A stretch of DNA of 64,000 nt from NCBI GenBank assembly GCA_021234155.1, contig JAJEKV010000002.1:16866041-16930040 (forward strand). The letters run 5' to 3'. Positions 1-11,608 of this stretch are shown piece by piece (position 1 is the stretch's first letter; each line of letters opens with the position of its first letter). The notes below the pieces were generated by a model. It saw only the letters and a list, made by a program, of their open reading frames with translations, had not been told where the DNA came from and made no database searches. A program made the position numbers and the translations under genes. The stretch comes from Isoetes taiwanensis. Taxonomy: Eukaryota; Streptophyta; Lycopodiopsida; Isoetales; Isoetaceae.

Positions 1-324
1 TTATACTATGAACACTGACAAAAATAGACAATTGGCAAGAGATAAATAGTAAAAAACAGAAGTTAAAGTAAAATATGATGGTAACTTTTTTAAATAATTG
101 TACGGAACCCTAAAAAAATATCGGACAAAACACGGAACCCTAAAAAAACATCGGACAAAAACACAAATAAAAAACCGAGATTCAAAGCGCTAGGCGATAG
201 ACAATTTCTTGTTGATCGCGAACTCACTAAACTTTACATTTCCCTCTTGCCTAATGCCATCAACGAAATAATGGAAGTCGTTAGCAATCTCCTCTGTCTT
301 TACCACTCTTAGCTCTCATAATGG
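1..324. other. AT-rich flank, no gene seen
   Basis: I see no supported gene here. A short unit, roughly 'cggaaccctaaaaaa' followed by 'atcggacaaaa', occurs twice at about 105-160, a small local duplication. The stretch lies 3' of the minus-strand gene that ends at 325. Confidence 0.5.
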
Positions 325-1345
325 TCATTCGATTTCCATGGTGGCTGTATAAATGACTTTCTCCCCTCGCCATACTCGAATATCCACCGCATCGGAGTGT
401 CTGTTATGGTCCTCAAACGGCTCCCAAAAAGTTGTGCAACCTCTCTTTTTCTGTTTCCTTCGTTCTAGTTGACAATTAACATATAAATATTGTTTTGGAA
501 GAAAGTATCTGAACTTAAAGGAGGACTTAACTACGCGGCACTCTGTTAGTTGACCGGATGATTCGTGGAATCGAACATCCCAGGTCGGAACCAAAAATAA
601 GCCATCCATAAAATCGGCAGGGGGGAGAAAGCACGTATATGTCTTCGGAGCTTTTCGAACTTCCTGCGCCATCTGGAATATGTTAGCAAATACCTCAAAC
701 GGTGTGAAGATTTTACTCATCCTCACGCCTCCGTTTTCAGACATTCCCGCTTGCACCTCGTCAGCCAGGCATTTCTTCATTGCAATTACATTGTTCTCAT
801 TTATAAAGTTCACTTAAAGGGGGCAATTCAAATGGCCTCAAGCTCGGTTTCCTGACCTTTACGTTATAATCATGTCCGTAAAACCAGATGCCTATACCCC
901 GCAAGGTCACGGCATCCATACCTTGGAAAAGGACAATTTCGATGTCTATGTGATACACGACAAGTACACTACTAATACTTTCGGCCGGAATGACATCCAC
1001 GACGTCTGATAAACATAAACCTGCACAATAAATTTGTTTGTAAACACGTGTCAACGAAAGAAATGAAAAGATAAGGAGATCAGACGACGCGAAACTATCT
1101 CTACGCAGTTAAGTAGCTGACAGATAGCTTCGTGTCGTGTGATCCGATTAAGGTGGTTACCATTTGCGGGCAATTTTGGGAAGCTATTTTTGGTGGAGAT
1201 TAGCTCTTTGGCCATATCAGAAGGGGTATATGCATGTCGTATTGTTATACTTTCCACTTTCCGGCCGCTAGAATTCAACTTGAACTCTTTTATCCTACCT
1301 ATCCAATGTGTCCAAGCACGTCGATCGCCTTTTGTCGCTTAACTC
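325..1345 (-). pseudogene. Unrecognised two-exon protein, copy 1 (minus strand)
   Basis: I do not recognise the family. Three segments are collinear with the copy at 10.1-11.2 kb. First is a block ending in IRHAYTPSDM and FPKLPANG, with a donor after GCAAATG at about 1163. Next is a block after an acceptor at about 1031 with VLFQG, LRGIGIWFYG and LPPLS. Last is a C-terminal block (325-813) with CRVVKSSFKFRYFLPK and a final AVDIRV. The intron joins G|GT in phase. The middle block stops at 797-799 and the C-terminal block is in another frame, so this copy needs a frameshift near 800-813. An upstream TAA precedes the first block and no good ATG is seen. I treat it as decayed or mis-framed. No membrane segment or known catalytic motif is visible. 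Confidence 0.5.
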
Positions 1346-1900
1346 TATGCTCCCCTCGTTGATGGCAAAGATACTCACCCACCTAACCTATTGAGACAAA
1401 ACCTCCCACTTCTTCACCTTGGGAGTTCTGTAAATGAGGCAAGAACACAGAAATTATAGGAGACATGGATTGCAGATGAGGAGTGAAGGCAGAGAGGATG
1501 CACGTAGAGGCGTCGGAGTGACAGTACAGAAGTTTGGCGCCAAAATTTGACAAGGGAGTTGGTGACGCTGACAGTAGGCGGTCAAAGTCACCATTATTTT
1601 GGGCGGCGAAGTGACTCCCGAAAAATATGGGCCATTAAAATGGTTGCAACAAAAGCGCAGGCATCCCCTATTAAAATACGCCATGTGGATGCCAAGTAAG
1701 CCTGCTCATCCTTCTACCTGCCAACTAATACTGACTTTCGTAAAAAAGGTGCAAACCTGATTGGTCGTGGCGAATCTGACGTGGAAATCTTTAACCCAAG
1801 ATATGAGCCATTTTGAGACCCCAAATCCGCCCTAATGGCCCGCCTATTCTTGCCACGTATTTCTTTAATTTTGCCTGTAGTGTGATTTCGCCCTTATTTG
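1346..1900. other. No gene; intergenic sequence
   Basis: Only short frames occur here and none resembles a known protein. The region lies upstream of the minus-strand gene at 325-1345 and may contain its promoter, but I could not pick out a convincing TATA box. Confidence 0.4.
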
Positions 1901-1975
1901 GAATAGAATAGAATAGAATAGTTTTTTTATCGTCCACTGAGACCAATCGGCCTATGGGACCCAGAAGGCAGGGAA
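1900..1975 (-). repeat. LINE 3' end with (TATTC)n tail, tiny fragment
   Basis: On the plus strand a run of GAATA units precedes sequence resembling the 3' untranslated end of the LINE copies at 19.87 and 34.2 kb. Read on the minus strand it is a stub of 3' UTR followed by (TATTC)n. It looks like an extreme 5' truncation typical of target-primed reverse transcription. Confidence 0.5.
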
Positions 1976-2009
1976 AAAATTAAGGAACTTTTATATTCAA
2001 AGTGGTGAA

Positions 2010-2440
2010 ATAGACTTGGCTAAAGTATGCCAAAAGTTGAGGTGAAAGCTTCTAATGTTTAGCTAAACTTTCTAAATTTTGCCACCTGTACTTTCTTATG
2101 TTTGGCTAAACTTTTATTTAAAAAAAAAAAAAAACTTCTATCTTTTGACTATTTTGCACTAATTCAAAACCTAATTATTAACTTACCATAATAAATATAA
2201 AGGTTATGATAATTTGGCTAAAGTACACTAAAATTTGACGTAAAAGCTTCTAAGTTTTGGCTAAACTTTCCAAATTTTGGCAGTTACACTTTCTTGCAAT
2301 TAGCTAAAGTCGGACGAAATGGAGATGGGGCGTGAAATAGACTTGGCTAAAATTTTATTTTTTTTAGCCCAAAAAGGGCCATAGTTTAGCCAATTTTTTT
2401 CCAAACAAGGCCAAAATTTCGCCATTTAGCTAAGTTTAGC
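2010..2440. repeat. Degenerate tandem duplication, about 205-bp unit
   Basis: The text running from 'gacttggctaaagt' through 'aagcttctaa', 'tagctaaactttc' and 'acactttctt' (about 2012-2105) recurs at about 2215-2310 with many substitutions. Pieces of the same motif (tttggctaaa, ttagccaa) recur to 2440. There is no coding potential. It is a decayed tandem or satellite-like repeat. Confidence 0.55.
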
Positions 2441-2639
2441 CACTAATTTTTTCCATGCCAGAAGGAGCGCAGCAAACTTATTACTGTCCGGGTTAAAAAA
2501 CCCCCGCCCCGAAGGGTTTTCGAGGGAAAAACCGTGGCAGTAATAAGAATGCTGTCAAACTGTACAAGTATACATCATCATGAAATAAATGTGTATGTAC
2601 ATGTCAAGTGCGTGCCCGAGGACATAGCTGATCTCGCAT

Positions 2640-5410
2640 GTCCATGACCTCCTGAAGGTATGATCCTAGCATCCGTACGGATGCCGTGCTCAATGTCACA
2701 TGTAGCGGGTGGCGGGCGACCAACTCAAAGATAGCGTCGGATTTGATCATATCTTTGGGCAACTTTGAAGGGTATGAGATTCATCCTCAATGACTCCCAT
2801 TTGGCAGCATTGACAGAGCCTGTCCTGACGTGGCTCACCAATCCATCTGCCTGTCTCAATTCGAAGATGATGTGCCCCTGTGCGAATGGAGGCAATGCAT
2901 GGGCAAGTGGGTGCGCAGGTAGCATTGTGGGCCTCGTTCCAATGTGGGATTTATGTGGCGCTGGTAGTATGCTGTCTTGACCTGTTCAAGGGCGCTGGCA
3001 TCCCAAAGCTTGCTGATGAAGCAAGCGTCAAGATATTGCCTCAAGCTATGGCGATCTGCCTCTGTTTGCACATGTATGCACCTGTGCTCCTGCACATTCC
3101 ATCTAGCCATCCATTGAGCTCTCTTTTTCCTCCAGCAGGCCTTGAGGCGTTGTGGCCCCATCGCCATGACATAAGCGAGTTTTGGGAGACGAGCATCGTC
3201 CATGTTGACCACCTTCTGAAAATAGACAATGTGACGATCAAGGGCCGCCCTCTGAAGAGGCAAGAATCCTGTTTCCTGCAGTAGAATTTGATATGGGACT
3301 GTGGACTTCACCCCTAGTGCTCGTACCAAGAAGGCTTTCTGCAGCTGCTCCAAGTCATTCCAAGTAGCGAGGGATACTACTGGGCCCCATACTTCAATCT
3401 CGTATAAAAGGACAGGCTCCACTAAGACTTTGAACAGGTGTGACTGATGGGTCCAATCATACAACTCCGCTCTATGACTATTGTTTTGCATTGCATATAG
3501 TGCTTTCCAGCCCTACCGTAACTTCGAGCCGTATGGATGTATCCCGGTGCATAGTAGGCGGAAACTCCACTCCCAAATATTTGTATGTGGATGCTACTTC
3601 CACATTCTGCCCCCCTCGATAGCGGAAGGAGGGGATCCTCGGCTGTCGTGAAGATGATATGAAAACCACCTTAGTCTTGGCCAAGTTGACGCGCATATCA
3701 GTCGCTTGACAAAATGTGTCCAGGGCATCGAGATGTCGTTGCATGTCTGCTGGTGTGTAAGCTAGGAGGTCCACATCATCAGCATATATTAACTGCTTGA
3801 TGATCTGGTAGAGAAGGTGAGCCCCGTCGCCCCCATTATCGACAAACCAGACTCTCCAATTGATCAATGTAAAGCCCAAACAATGTTGGGGGAGAGGGCA
3901 TCCCCGGCGAACCCCGATACTACTACCAAATGGTTGGCTTGTCGGCTGCAACCGACCGAGCATCTTTCATAAAGCACGTACTGCTTGCATTACGCAAATC
4001 TACCGGACCCCGGTATGCTTAATCTTGCCCATAGTTTTTTCGAGCCACAGTGTCAAATGCCTTTGCAAAATCCACGAAGCAACAATATAGATCCTGACGG
4101 CGGTTCCTGCTGTCCTCAACCAAAGCTCGCAATGTGAAGATGTGGTCAATGGTTGAGTGTCGAGGGTCCGAATCCCGCCTCGAGTGAGGGCCCGTATCTC
4201 TCACGCCTCTGCCCGACCCGTCAACCTGCTGCTCGAGAATCCGGCAAGCAATTTTGCAAAACACCGAACCATGATTGTTGATTGTTGGTTGAGGCGGTCG
4301 CGGGTCACCGCCTTATAGATGGGAACAACTCGCTATTGGTCCCTTTGATCGGGAAGCCTTTCTGTAATGCCTTGTTGAACAAGGCGGTCAAGACCGTATT
4401 ATTATGGGCCCCGCCCACTTAAGCAATTTCGCACGCATGCCATCCAGGTCGGGGCTTTCCCATTGGCAAGACAATTTGTAAGCCTTGTTCCACGCCGAAT
4501 CTGTGATTTCCAAAGAGCGGGCCTTCTTGGGGTAATCTTTGCATGTGCACCCCGAGGGTCATTATAGCTGTTGCAAGTATTGCCTCCACTGCTCGGGAGT
4601 GATGTTCCCTGTGGGCTGTACTAGCTTTCTAAGAACCCTTCGCCAGAAGGTCCTGGGGTGACGTTCCAGGAGATAAAACATTTCCCTTTGATGTGCTGCA
4701 ATGTACACGGCTTTCTTAGCTTTAAGGAAGACGCCGGTGCATTGTCGGACCGCATGTGGGCGTAAAAGCGGTGCGTGACTTGGCGGAGCCGGCGTTTGTG
4801 TTCCTTGCACTCTGCATCAAACCATTGATTACGTGGGAAGGTTGTGTTCCGGAGGTCCGTCTGCGGGCGGCTTATCCCAAAGCATCTCTCTGCCGCAGTC
4901 CTAAGCACATCGGTCATTTGGGCCATCTGTTGCTCTAGTGTAGGATATTGCAAAGTTTACGCGGGTCATCTATAAGCATCCGGGCATAAGCCCCCGCATG
5001 TTCATAATCCAATCGTGGTGAGGCATGTGAGGAGTCGTGGCCTGGGGGTTCGCACAACCCGCCAAGCCAACTTCAAGTAAAGTGGTAAGTGGTGCGAGTC
5101 GATCTCTTCATCCCTATTAGTTGTTCCCACGGAAGTGCTTGGCGACATGCATATCCCGCTTTCGGGCACCAAACACATAGTCCACTACACTAGATCCTCC
5201 CCCGGTTTTCCCGTCTACAAGTGCTCTTATGGTGGATCGGCCATCGTGCCGATCCATTGCAGATTACCAGGTCAAAGATACCACAGAGCAAAAGCAATTG
5301 TCTACCATAGCGTGTGACCTGATTGTCATCTGATGTCCGTGGCCAAGCTGCTTCTGCAGGACGCAGCTGCAATATATCATCAGTCAAGGGATCAACAAGG
5401 TGCATTCTAT
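2640..5410 (-). mobile_element. Non-LTR retrotransposon (LINE), 5'-truncated and decayed
   Basis: Read on the minus strand, the parts come in LINE order. The end of an endonuclease domain (5405-5130) shows YGRQLLLLCG and VVDYVFGARKR. Then come a linker (4953-4560), reverse transcriptase blocks (YCCFVDFAKAFDTV at about 4075; GIRRGCPLP at about 3910; YADDVDLL at about 3785; YLGVEF at about 3560) and a thumb/connection region to about 2860. A C-terminal zinc-knuckle-like block (CQCC...DESH...CP, about 2780-2830) closes it. Frames change several times, so it cannot be translated as one protein. The same C-terminal block closes the LINE fragments at 20.3, 33.7 and 41.9 kb. The 5' half of the endonuclease and any ORF1 are missing. 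Confidence 0.85.
2856..4264 (-). pseudogene. LINE reverse transcriptase remnant
   Basis: This is the reverse transcriptase core of the LINE above. The FADD-type catalytic box is present as YADDV, with DFAKAFDTV upstream as the first catalytic Asp region and TYKYLGV downstream. The open segments 4264-4019, 3963-3478 and 3491-2856 lie in different frames. That implies at least two indels, plus a gap of about 50 bp of poorly matching sequence at 3963-4019. The product would copy element RNA at a nicked target. Here it is inactive. Confidence 0.8.
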
Positions 5411-5539
5411 TTTTGTTGATCGGGTAAATAAAATCCTAATAAGGCGGTGATACCTTGGGAAAGGGATAAAGTCTAGATTACATGTCGAGATCTTGCATGA
5501 GTTTGGTCGCATTTGGAGTTACGGCAGAGGGGAACCGGA

Positions 5540-6800
5540 TTTGAACACTGCTGGATAAGGAGCTGCCATTGAGTGCAGAATCTCTTCAGATTGAGTGGCA
5601 ATCCGGATATAGACTGGCTTTGGATCTGGAATTGGCTCCTGAAAGTCTTCAAATCCCTGATCAACAAGATTTGTGTGAGATTTCTTCCTTCTTGCTACAC
5701 TTCAGTCTTGTCAGACTTATGCTATTGTAGATGTGATATAACTGGCTTGCTAGAGAATCTAATCATGGTCTATTTTACTTCTGAGTGTGCTAAGCAGCTT
5801 TATCAGATTATAGCTCCTCTGAAAGATAAGGTTTTAACCATTCATAACTACGAAGAATGGAGATCTCAAATGACCTGGTCATTGATATCCCAAGGTGTGT
5901 GGCACGGAGGAAATAATCTTTTAGCTACTCCTGATGAAGAAGACACAGTTTACAAATCTATAATGTTGACCATTGATGTGATGACCAAGACTTAAATCAT
6001 GCTAATTATTCCCTTCCACTTGGTGATGTTTGGGATGAGGTTGCAATTATGGGAGCCATGACAGCTGCCACATATGTTCAAGGACAAGCATACTATGTCT
6101 AATGAAGATAATGTTCACAATATTAGTCCATCTTCTATGATCCAAACTTCATTCGACATAGCAGATTATGCTGTAATAGAGATGTTCTCAGAGTCCACCA
6201 CCGTATACTGCTCCTGTACCTGCTCTGCAGGGTGCTCTGATTCAAGATATTTGCAATGAGATGGAAGACGAGCACATGGTAGTCTCATGTGAATGGAGTG
6301 TTGATTTCTACGAACAAGGTATACTTTCTGATCTTATCATGGACACAACTGCTGATGTACCTGTAGGGTATATACGAGCTGCATGTTTTAAAAATGATGA
6401 CATGTTTGCATTGCAAAGTGCTTTAGAAGAATTAAAATTAGAATCATTTTCAATGGATCATAAGCAATTTCGTATTAAAGAGGAACAGATTTCTAAGTTT
6501 CCTTCGGTCGATCTTCATGCTACCCTTCCTGACTTTGCTTTTATTATGACTCACATTCGTACTCAGCAGCTAGAATTACCTTGTTACATTTGCTTAAACG
6601 TTCCATTTGGTTGTCTACATGATGGGAGGTTGGAGGATCATCCTAACTTGAATGATTGTTTGGGGTATGTGCCTCATTATGATGTTGGCGAATCGAATAA
6701 GATGTTGAAAATTAGCTACAGTTGTAAGCATAAACAAAGCATAAACAAAATCAAGTTTTATTTGATCTTTACAATTTTGTGTTTCTAAAGAGAGATGATA
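5540..6800 (+). pseudogene. LTR-retrotransposon internal region (gag-like remnant)
   Basis: Three open segments (5573-5995, 6074-6259, 6261-6788) run into a polypurine tract and LTR at 7181, so they are best read as the internal part of one element. The first contains APLKDKVLTIHNYEEWRSQM, which resembles the start of a copia-type gag (an NYxxW motif after a short lead). The third, about 175 residues, is not recognised. No protease or reverse transcriptase is visible, so the element is either non-autonomous or has lost pol. Confidence 0.4.
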
Positions 6801-7167
6801 TGGTATCTGACAGAAGTGCATTAGCAGCGCAGCTTGTAAAGCAATCACTAACACTTGGTATGGTTGGGTTACCTAAGGAGTGTTATATGAGTTACAAGTG
6901 CTACCTTTTATGGCCGAACGATGTTCAAACTTTTAGACTTAAATTATGAACCCTAATAACTTTTATGATAATGTTTTGAATTATTACAATGAGTAACCTT
7001 GTCAAGGCTATATAATTTTGTATAGGTACAAATATAGCCTATATTACATGTTAATTGTTTAATAGGAAGTTGATCATTTTAATAAATTCGAAGTTGTATG
7101 CTTATGTTGTTTTGCAGGGCTAGTGTAGGTTTGTCACCTTAGCGTAATGCTGAGGACAGCATTATCC

Positions 7168-7180
7168 TAAGGGGGGAGAA
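7168..7180 (+). other. Polypurine tract before 3' LTR
   Basis: The purine run AAGGGGGGAGAA lies directly before TGTGACG, the start of the LTR. This is the normal priming site for plus-strand DNA synthesis in an LTR element and it fixes the orientation as plus. Confidence 0.65.
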
Positions 7181-8054
7181 TGTGACGTTCCAGGGAAATA
7201 TACGCTATAAATACGCATATTTTTGGGTCCGTCACTATACAAGTCTACTTTCGTAGCCTTGTATACCTTAGGAAGTGGCATGGGTGCATATCTAAGTTAA
7301 GTATATAACTTAGATAACCTTAGGATAAGGCCCATTTTCCACGTGGCCTTATCCTATTGGGCAACCGCCACATAGCCATGTCCCATTGGAGCCACGTGGC
7401 ATCACATGTGGACCCTAATCTATATTAACCTAAACCCTAACCCTAGGCCTCTTTTCCTGGCCCAACACCCTGGGAACCTTCTTCGCACTCGAAACTCCGT
7501 TTCGAGCGTCGTTTGCTGTGGCATAGCCTAGTGCAGCAGCCCCCAGAGTGTGTGCACGATCTTGAAGCAAGCGCTACTTCGACCACTTCGAGGACCATGG
7601 AGACGCCAAGAATAGGAGGGACCTCTTCGGGAGCAGGTATTTGGAGTAGAGTTCCTTGTAGTTCATTTGGAAGTTAGCACTCCAGATGAGTTAGTATTTC
7701 GTAGCTAGAGTAGAGCCATCCTAGAACCCCTATTCAACATCTTGAACCCTAATCAAGAAACCCTAACTATAAGTTAGGTATGTATGATTAGGTTAGATAT
7801 CCTGTTGATTATCATGTTATGAAGTTATGTGATGATGGTTGATCATGTTTGCTCCTCTTGTATTGGGAAGGGGGGTAGAGACCTAGTAGCCATTATTTAG
7901 TAAGGGCGCGCAAGACACCTTCGTGTCCCCTTCCCGCACTAGGGGTACCCCTAGAGTGCGAATAGACGAAGGGCCCGTGCAGTCGAAGGACCGGATGGGG
8001 GATTTCCTGTTAAGTGTATGGTCGGACGCCATATATTTTATAGGGAGCGTCACA
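7181..8054 (+). mobile_element. LTR (874 bp), 3' LTR of the element at 5.5-7.2 kb
   Basis: The stretch begins TGTGACG and ends CGTCACA, a perfect 7-bp terminal inverted repeat of TG...CA type, and follows a polypurine tract. It has TATA-like sequences (for example 'ctataaatacg' at about 7203) and 'aaaccctaaccctagg' near 7435, which is telomere-like but only two units long. I found no matching 5' LTR in the window, so the 5' part of the element is lost. Confidence 0.65.
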
Positions 8055-8934
8055 ACCATCTACCAATTGTAGAGAAAATAAGCAAATGTAAGAAACCATG
8101 CCTTCACAGCATCGAGCCTCGCTATTCATGCTCCACATGAAGACATTTCTATTAGCATCATTCGTGTTTTGTACTGCATTGAACTAAGATTAGTTCCTTG
8201 ATCACACCCAGAGGATCTACTATATATAAAATATAATTAAAGAAACTAATACTAGGATACAATGTCATTACATTTCCATACTTGACAGATTCATCATGCA
8301 TTCTAGATCATTATCTCTACATGATTTGAAATATTATCACCATCCAACAACCAATAACCTCAGCTGAAATTTATAATCCACAATGTCAACACCAATGATT
8401 CGGCTATGCTCTAAGACCAATTGTAACGGGCCTGCCGGGTTAACCCTCCAAATAACCCGAAATTCTATCTAACCTTGTATGAATCAATGTCAAATTGGTA
8501 TGCATGAGTTGAATAATGCAATGCCACAGAAGAAATTTTGGTAAAGAATTGAATCTTTGTCTTCAAATCCATAGTTAGAAGTACATATATATTTGAAACA
8601 TATAATGATATGCAGTTTAATATCCATAAGCTTCAGAAATGATAAGGCCTTTCTAAAGGCATACAGATTCCCCATAAGTGGAGACTGCACTCAGTTGTGC
8701 CCTTCAATTGCCCTGCTACATTCTGCTACTTCTAAAACTGCTTACACCATGAACACGTGGGGTTAGCCTTAAAGACTAAGTGAGGGTTTGAGCATCAATC
8801 AAGGGATCTTAGCAAGGCTACTCTTAAAGATTGTTATCCGCTGAGTTAGTTGACAAATGCATTTCACATTCAATAATTTAAAATGCTTTACATGGCACAT
8901 AATCGAGGAACTCGTTGCAATTATGGATTGAATT
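8055..8934. other. No gene; AT-rich flank
   Basis: No supported gene. Short frames here have no recognisable domain. The region separates the LTR from a copia fragment and may be part of another degraded element; 'gtaacgggcctgccgggtt' at about 8434 has no partner that I can find. Confidence 0.4.
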
Positions 8935-9365
8935 ATGATATTTAGCAACTTCCAATGGTCATTAGAATGCATGGATGATAGAATATCTGTAGCAGTTTCT
9001 GTCTTCAATATTCGTTTAGTACTGAACAAGAAACATGATGCGATGTGTACAAGCTCAACAGAGGCTGAATACAAAGCTTGTTCTGTAGCATCTTGTGAGA
9101 TTGATGTAGTTAGGCAAGTAGCAAATTTGGAATTGAGCTCGCAAGAATTGGTAAAAGTCCACTAACATGAACAATATCTACTTGATCTAAAATAATGTGT
9201 TTCACAAGAATTTTGCTACGCAATACAATTTCAAATAGAGAGCAAATTGAAAATGAAAATAATAATGTTCATCTGGTTCACTGCAAAACAAATCATCAAT
9301 TGGCTAAAATCTTGACAAAAGGTCTTCCCAAAACAAAGTTTGATGACTTGTAAGTGAAAGAAGGA
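8935..9365 (+). pseudogene. Ty1/copia RNase H C-terminal fragment
   Basis: The reading frame shows the copia RNase H signature SSTEAEYKA with CEIDVVRQ following (about 9050-9120). After a frame change come HLVHCKTNHQLAKILTKGLP and KFDDL (about 9280-9350), which matches the usual C-terminus of copia polyproteins. Only about 430 bp remain, with indels. There is no LTR immediately downstream. Confidence 0.75.
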
Positions 9366-9990
9366 GACAGAACATTGTGGAGTGCCTTATCACTACGAAA
9401 TTTGCACATTAAATCAAAGCTTTGTTTAGTTAATGTGCACATACACCTTATACAGATATACATAGTATAAAGTTAAATATTTATGATAATTGTAGAAGTT
9501 GACTTGTGGTTTTGGACAGGATAGAGCCTTATAGAGATGTATTTCTATTTTGAACTTTTTTGGGTTGCCCCCAGCTGAGGAGCATGGCAAAGAATAAAAT
9601 GTATATGCCCAACTGTGGAGTTGACATACGCCTAGAATATGAAATTTAATGTGGTCTAGCTCGTCACGGTTTGACCTGCCATAGAATATGCAATTGTATA
9701 CCCGCGAGTCGACATATACCATAGAATACCGACTATACCATAGAATATGCAATCATTAGAGTTTTTTTGGGATCACTTATTGTCCCAACCTCGATGCCAA
9801 CATGGAAATCGCGCGGCCAATGAGAATGCGAGCGTACAGGCTTTTCTTCATCCATGCCTGCCTTCCCATGCCAGGTGTCGTCAAGGTACAGGTTCGGCAT
9901 TATCCTTACCTACCTGCCCTGGAGGTTCGGTGGGTGGGAAGCAATAATTACAAATTATTCCCGCCCTGAATTACTGCCCAAATGTTGGGG
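9366..9990. other. Intergenic region with short dispersed repeats
   Basis: No gene is supported. 'catagaatatgcaat', 'cctagaatatgaaat' and 'tagaataccgactat' are variants of one motif clustered at 9630-9750, and a related stretch recurs at about 25210-25245 ('gaatatgcaatttagtgtgg'). The right part leads into the TATA box of the next gene. Confidence 0.4.
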
Positions 9991-9994
9991 TGTC

Positions 9995-10000
9995 TATAAG
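9995..10000 (+). promoter_or_regulatory. TATA box upstream of copy 2 of the unrecognised family
   Basis: TATAAG lies about 50 bp before a pyrimidine-rich leader. A possible 5'-UTR intron follows (donor after CCATCCAG at 10051, acceptor TTTCAG at 10136), directly before ATG at 10137. The spacing fits a plant core promoter. Confidence 0.4.
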
Positions 10001-10136
10001 TACCTCCCCCCTCCTCCTCAGCGGCCGAATCTTTTTCGCCTCTCCATCCAGGTTTGCTAATGCTATCAATCCTTCTAGTTCTCCGAGCTCATCTGATTCA
10101 GACTTTTGATCTAATTATTTTGCCGGTTCATTTCAG

Positions 10137-11193
10137 ATGGCGATTACCTCTGTCACAGCTGAGAACGACTTCGGCCGCTTCAATATATTTCTTGGAAGCT
10201 TCATTACAATCCAAACCGTCACTCGGGAGGTCCTCACCGGTGATCAAAGGCAGGAGAAATGTTATTTCATGCCATTGGAAGGCTATTGTTGTCGGGTTCG
10301 AGGTGAGAGGGGAAGTATATATCAAGGTCAGACACCTATACACACCGACAGACATGAGAAAAGAAAAGATAAGATCTCGACGTAATTTCCCTCGAGCCCG
10401 TGCTAATTGTGAGTTTCATTATATCCGTGCTAATCCGTCATTCATTATATTTTGAAGAAATCAACTAATTGGGTTTCGTATCTCGGGGCTCAGATTTCGA
10501 TGTCTGCCGGACACGGAACCATCGAGTTCTATCACAAGCATCTTCCGTGCTTTCTATTATGATATTGGATCCTTGCTTTTTGAAGGTCAAACAGAAGTGC
10601 AGCTGCGGGAAAGGGGGATTTGGTTCTTAAGATATGAGTATTATCCTCGGAAAGGCAAAATTGTGGACTTACCATTGCCCCCATTATCACATATTAGTTC
10701 ATGCCCAATGGATTCCAGTTCTCTGTTTCTTGACAAGCGGAAATTGTCATAGGAAATTTTCAGTGCTTTGAAGGAGAAAGGTGGAGTCTGTGGACACGTG
10801 AAAGTAAATGTACCCATCGATATGTTTATTGCGTTGTTTAAGAATGTCGAGAATGTCAAGAAGACATCAAAAATGTTTACTGTAAGTGATTGTCAGTTGT
10901 TTCTAGATGACATTTTATGTGATGAATGGTCATCCCGTCTGCATGAAGGAGTTGAGAAGGTACATTGCAGGATAAAGAAAGAAAGCGTTCGAATCAGGTA
11001 TTGTATTCGAAAAGCAAAGCGCTTTTACATTACCTTCAAATACAGAAGATGGAGGGAAGTAAAAGAAGGGAGCAGATGGACGTGGGTTCCGGTGGAACAA
11101 GACGATGCTGATGGTACCCATTCTGCGGTCATTGACATTTCTATCTTTAAAAGTGGTCAATTGTTTAAAACCTTAAAAGTCGAAGAAGCATGA
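10137..11193 (+). pseudogene. Unrecognised two-exon protein, copy 2 (plus strand)
   Basis: Homologue of the minus-strand gene at 325-1345. Shared blocks in order: RHLYTPTDM with FPRARAN (about 10330-10408); a donor at 10409 and acceptor ending 10493 (85-bp intron); then LLFEGQTEVQLRERGIWF and LPLPPLS (about 10570-10690); then the C-terminal block 10768-11193 with FIALFKNVENVKK, CRIKKESVRIRYCIRK and a final AVIDISIF. The exon-1 frame starting at ATG 10137 differs from the frame that matches the paralog, and the splice phases do not add up. One in-frame TAG (10750-10752) also splits exon 2. It may be a recent pseudogene or a mis-modelled gene. Function unknown. No signal peptide or transmembrane helix is evident. 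Confidence 0.5.
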
Positions 11194-11360
11194 TCTTTAT
11201 TTGATGTAAGAATTATTTTGGAATCAGAATACAACAAAGCTCTGTATGCCTCCTGTTGTACTTTCCTTAAGTGAAAACAGTTAAACAAATAAATAACAAT
11301 GGTGTTACTGGGTTCAAATCCTAGTGTTGTTTGCCAATAACTTATATCCTTTTGCAAAGT

Positions 11361-11541
11361 CAGCACCGTGGCCACCGTGCGAAACATGTGGAGTTTGTGT
11401 AGTCGTGACGGTGTAGTGTGTTTTTTAGTTAACTTATTTCTGGCCTTTTTTTCGGCAAAATATCGCACCGTGGCCATGGTGCGAAGAACGTATTGTTGCC
11501 TTTGGCGTTTATATTTGTTTTGCACCCTGGCCACGGTGCGA
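11361..11541. promoter_or_regulatory. Palindrome cluster 1 (3 copies)
   Basis: Copies of the 22-bp palindrome with half-sites TCGCACCGTGG and CCACGGTGCGA begin at 11361, 11463 and 11520. The last two are exactly 57 bp apart; the first is 102 bp upstream of the second. Each copy has one to three mismatches. The cluster ends 68 bp before the frame of gene 1 opens. I infer a protein-binding or promoter element. Confidence 0.75.
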
Positions 11542-11608
11542 TATATTCCTCGTCAGGACACTTAGACATTTTAGTTTCGTGCTGTGAGCTCGCGGGCACT
11601 TACATATA

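Noticed and set aside
6261-6788. A host gene of 175 residues
   Set aside because: Its position directly before a polypurine tract and LTR makes retrotransposon internal sequence more likely, though the protein itself is unrecognised.
7430-7450. Telomeric repeat
   Set aside because: Only two or three irregular AACCCTA units inside an LTR; the same applies to the run at 21365.
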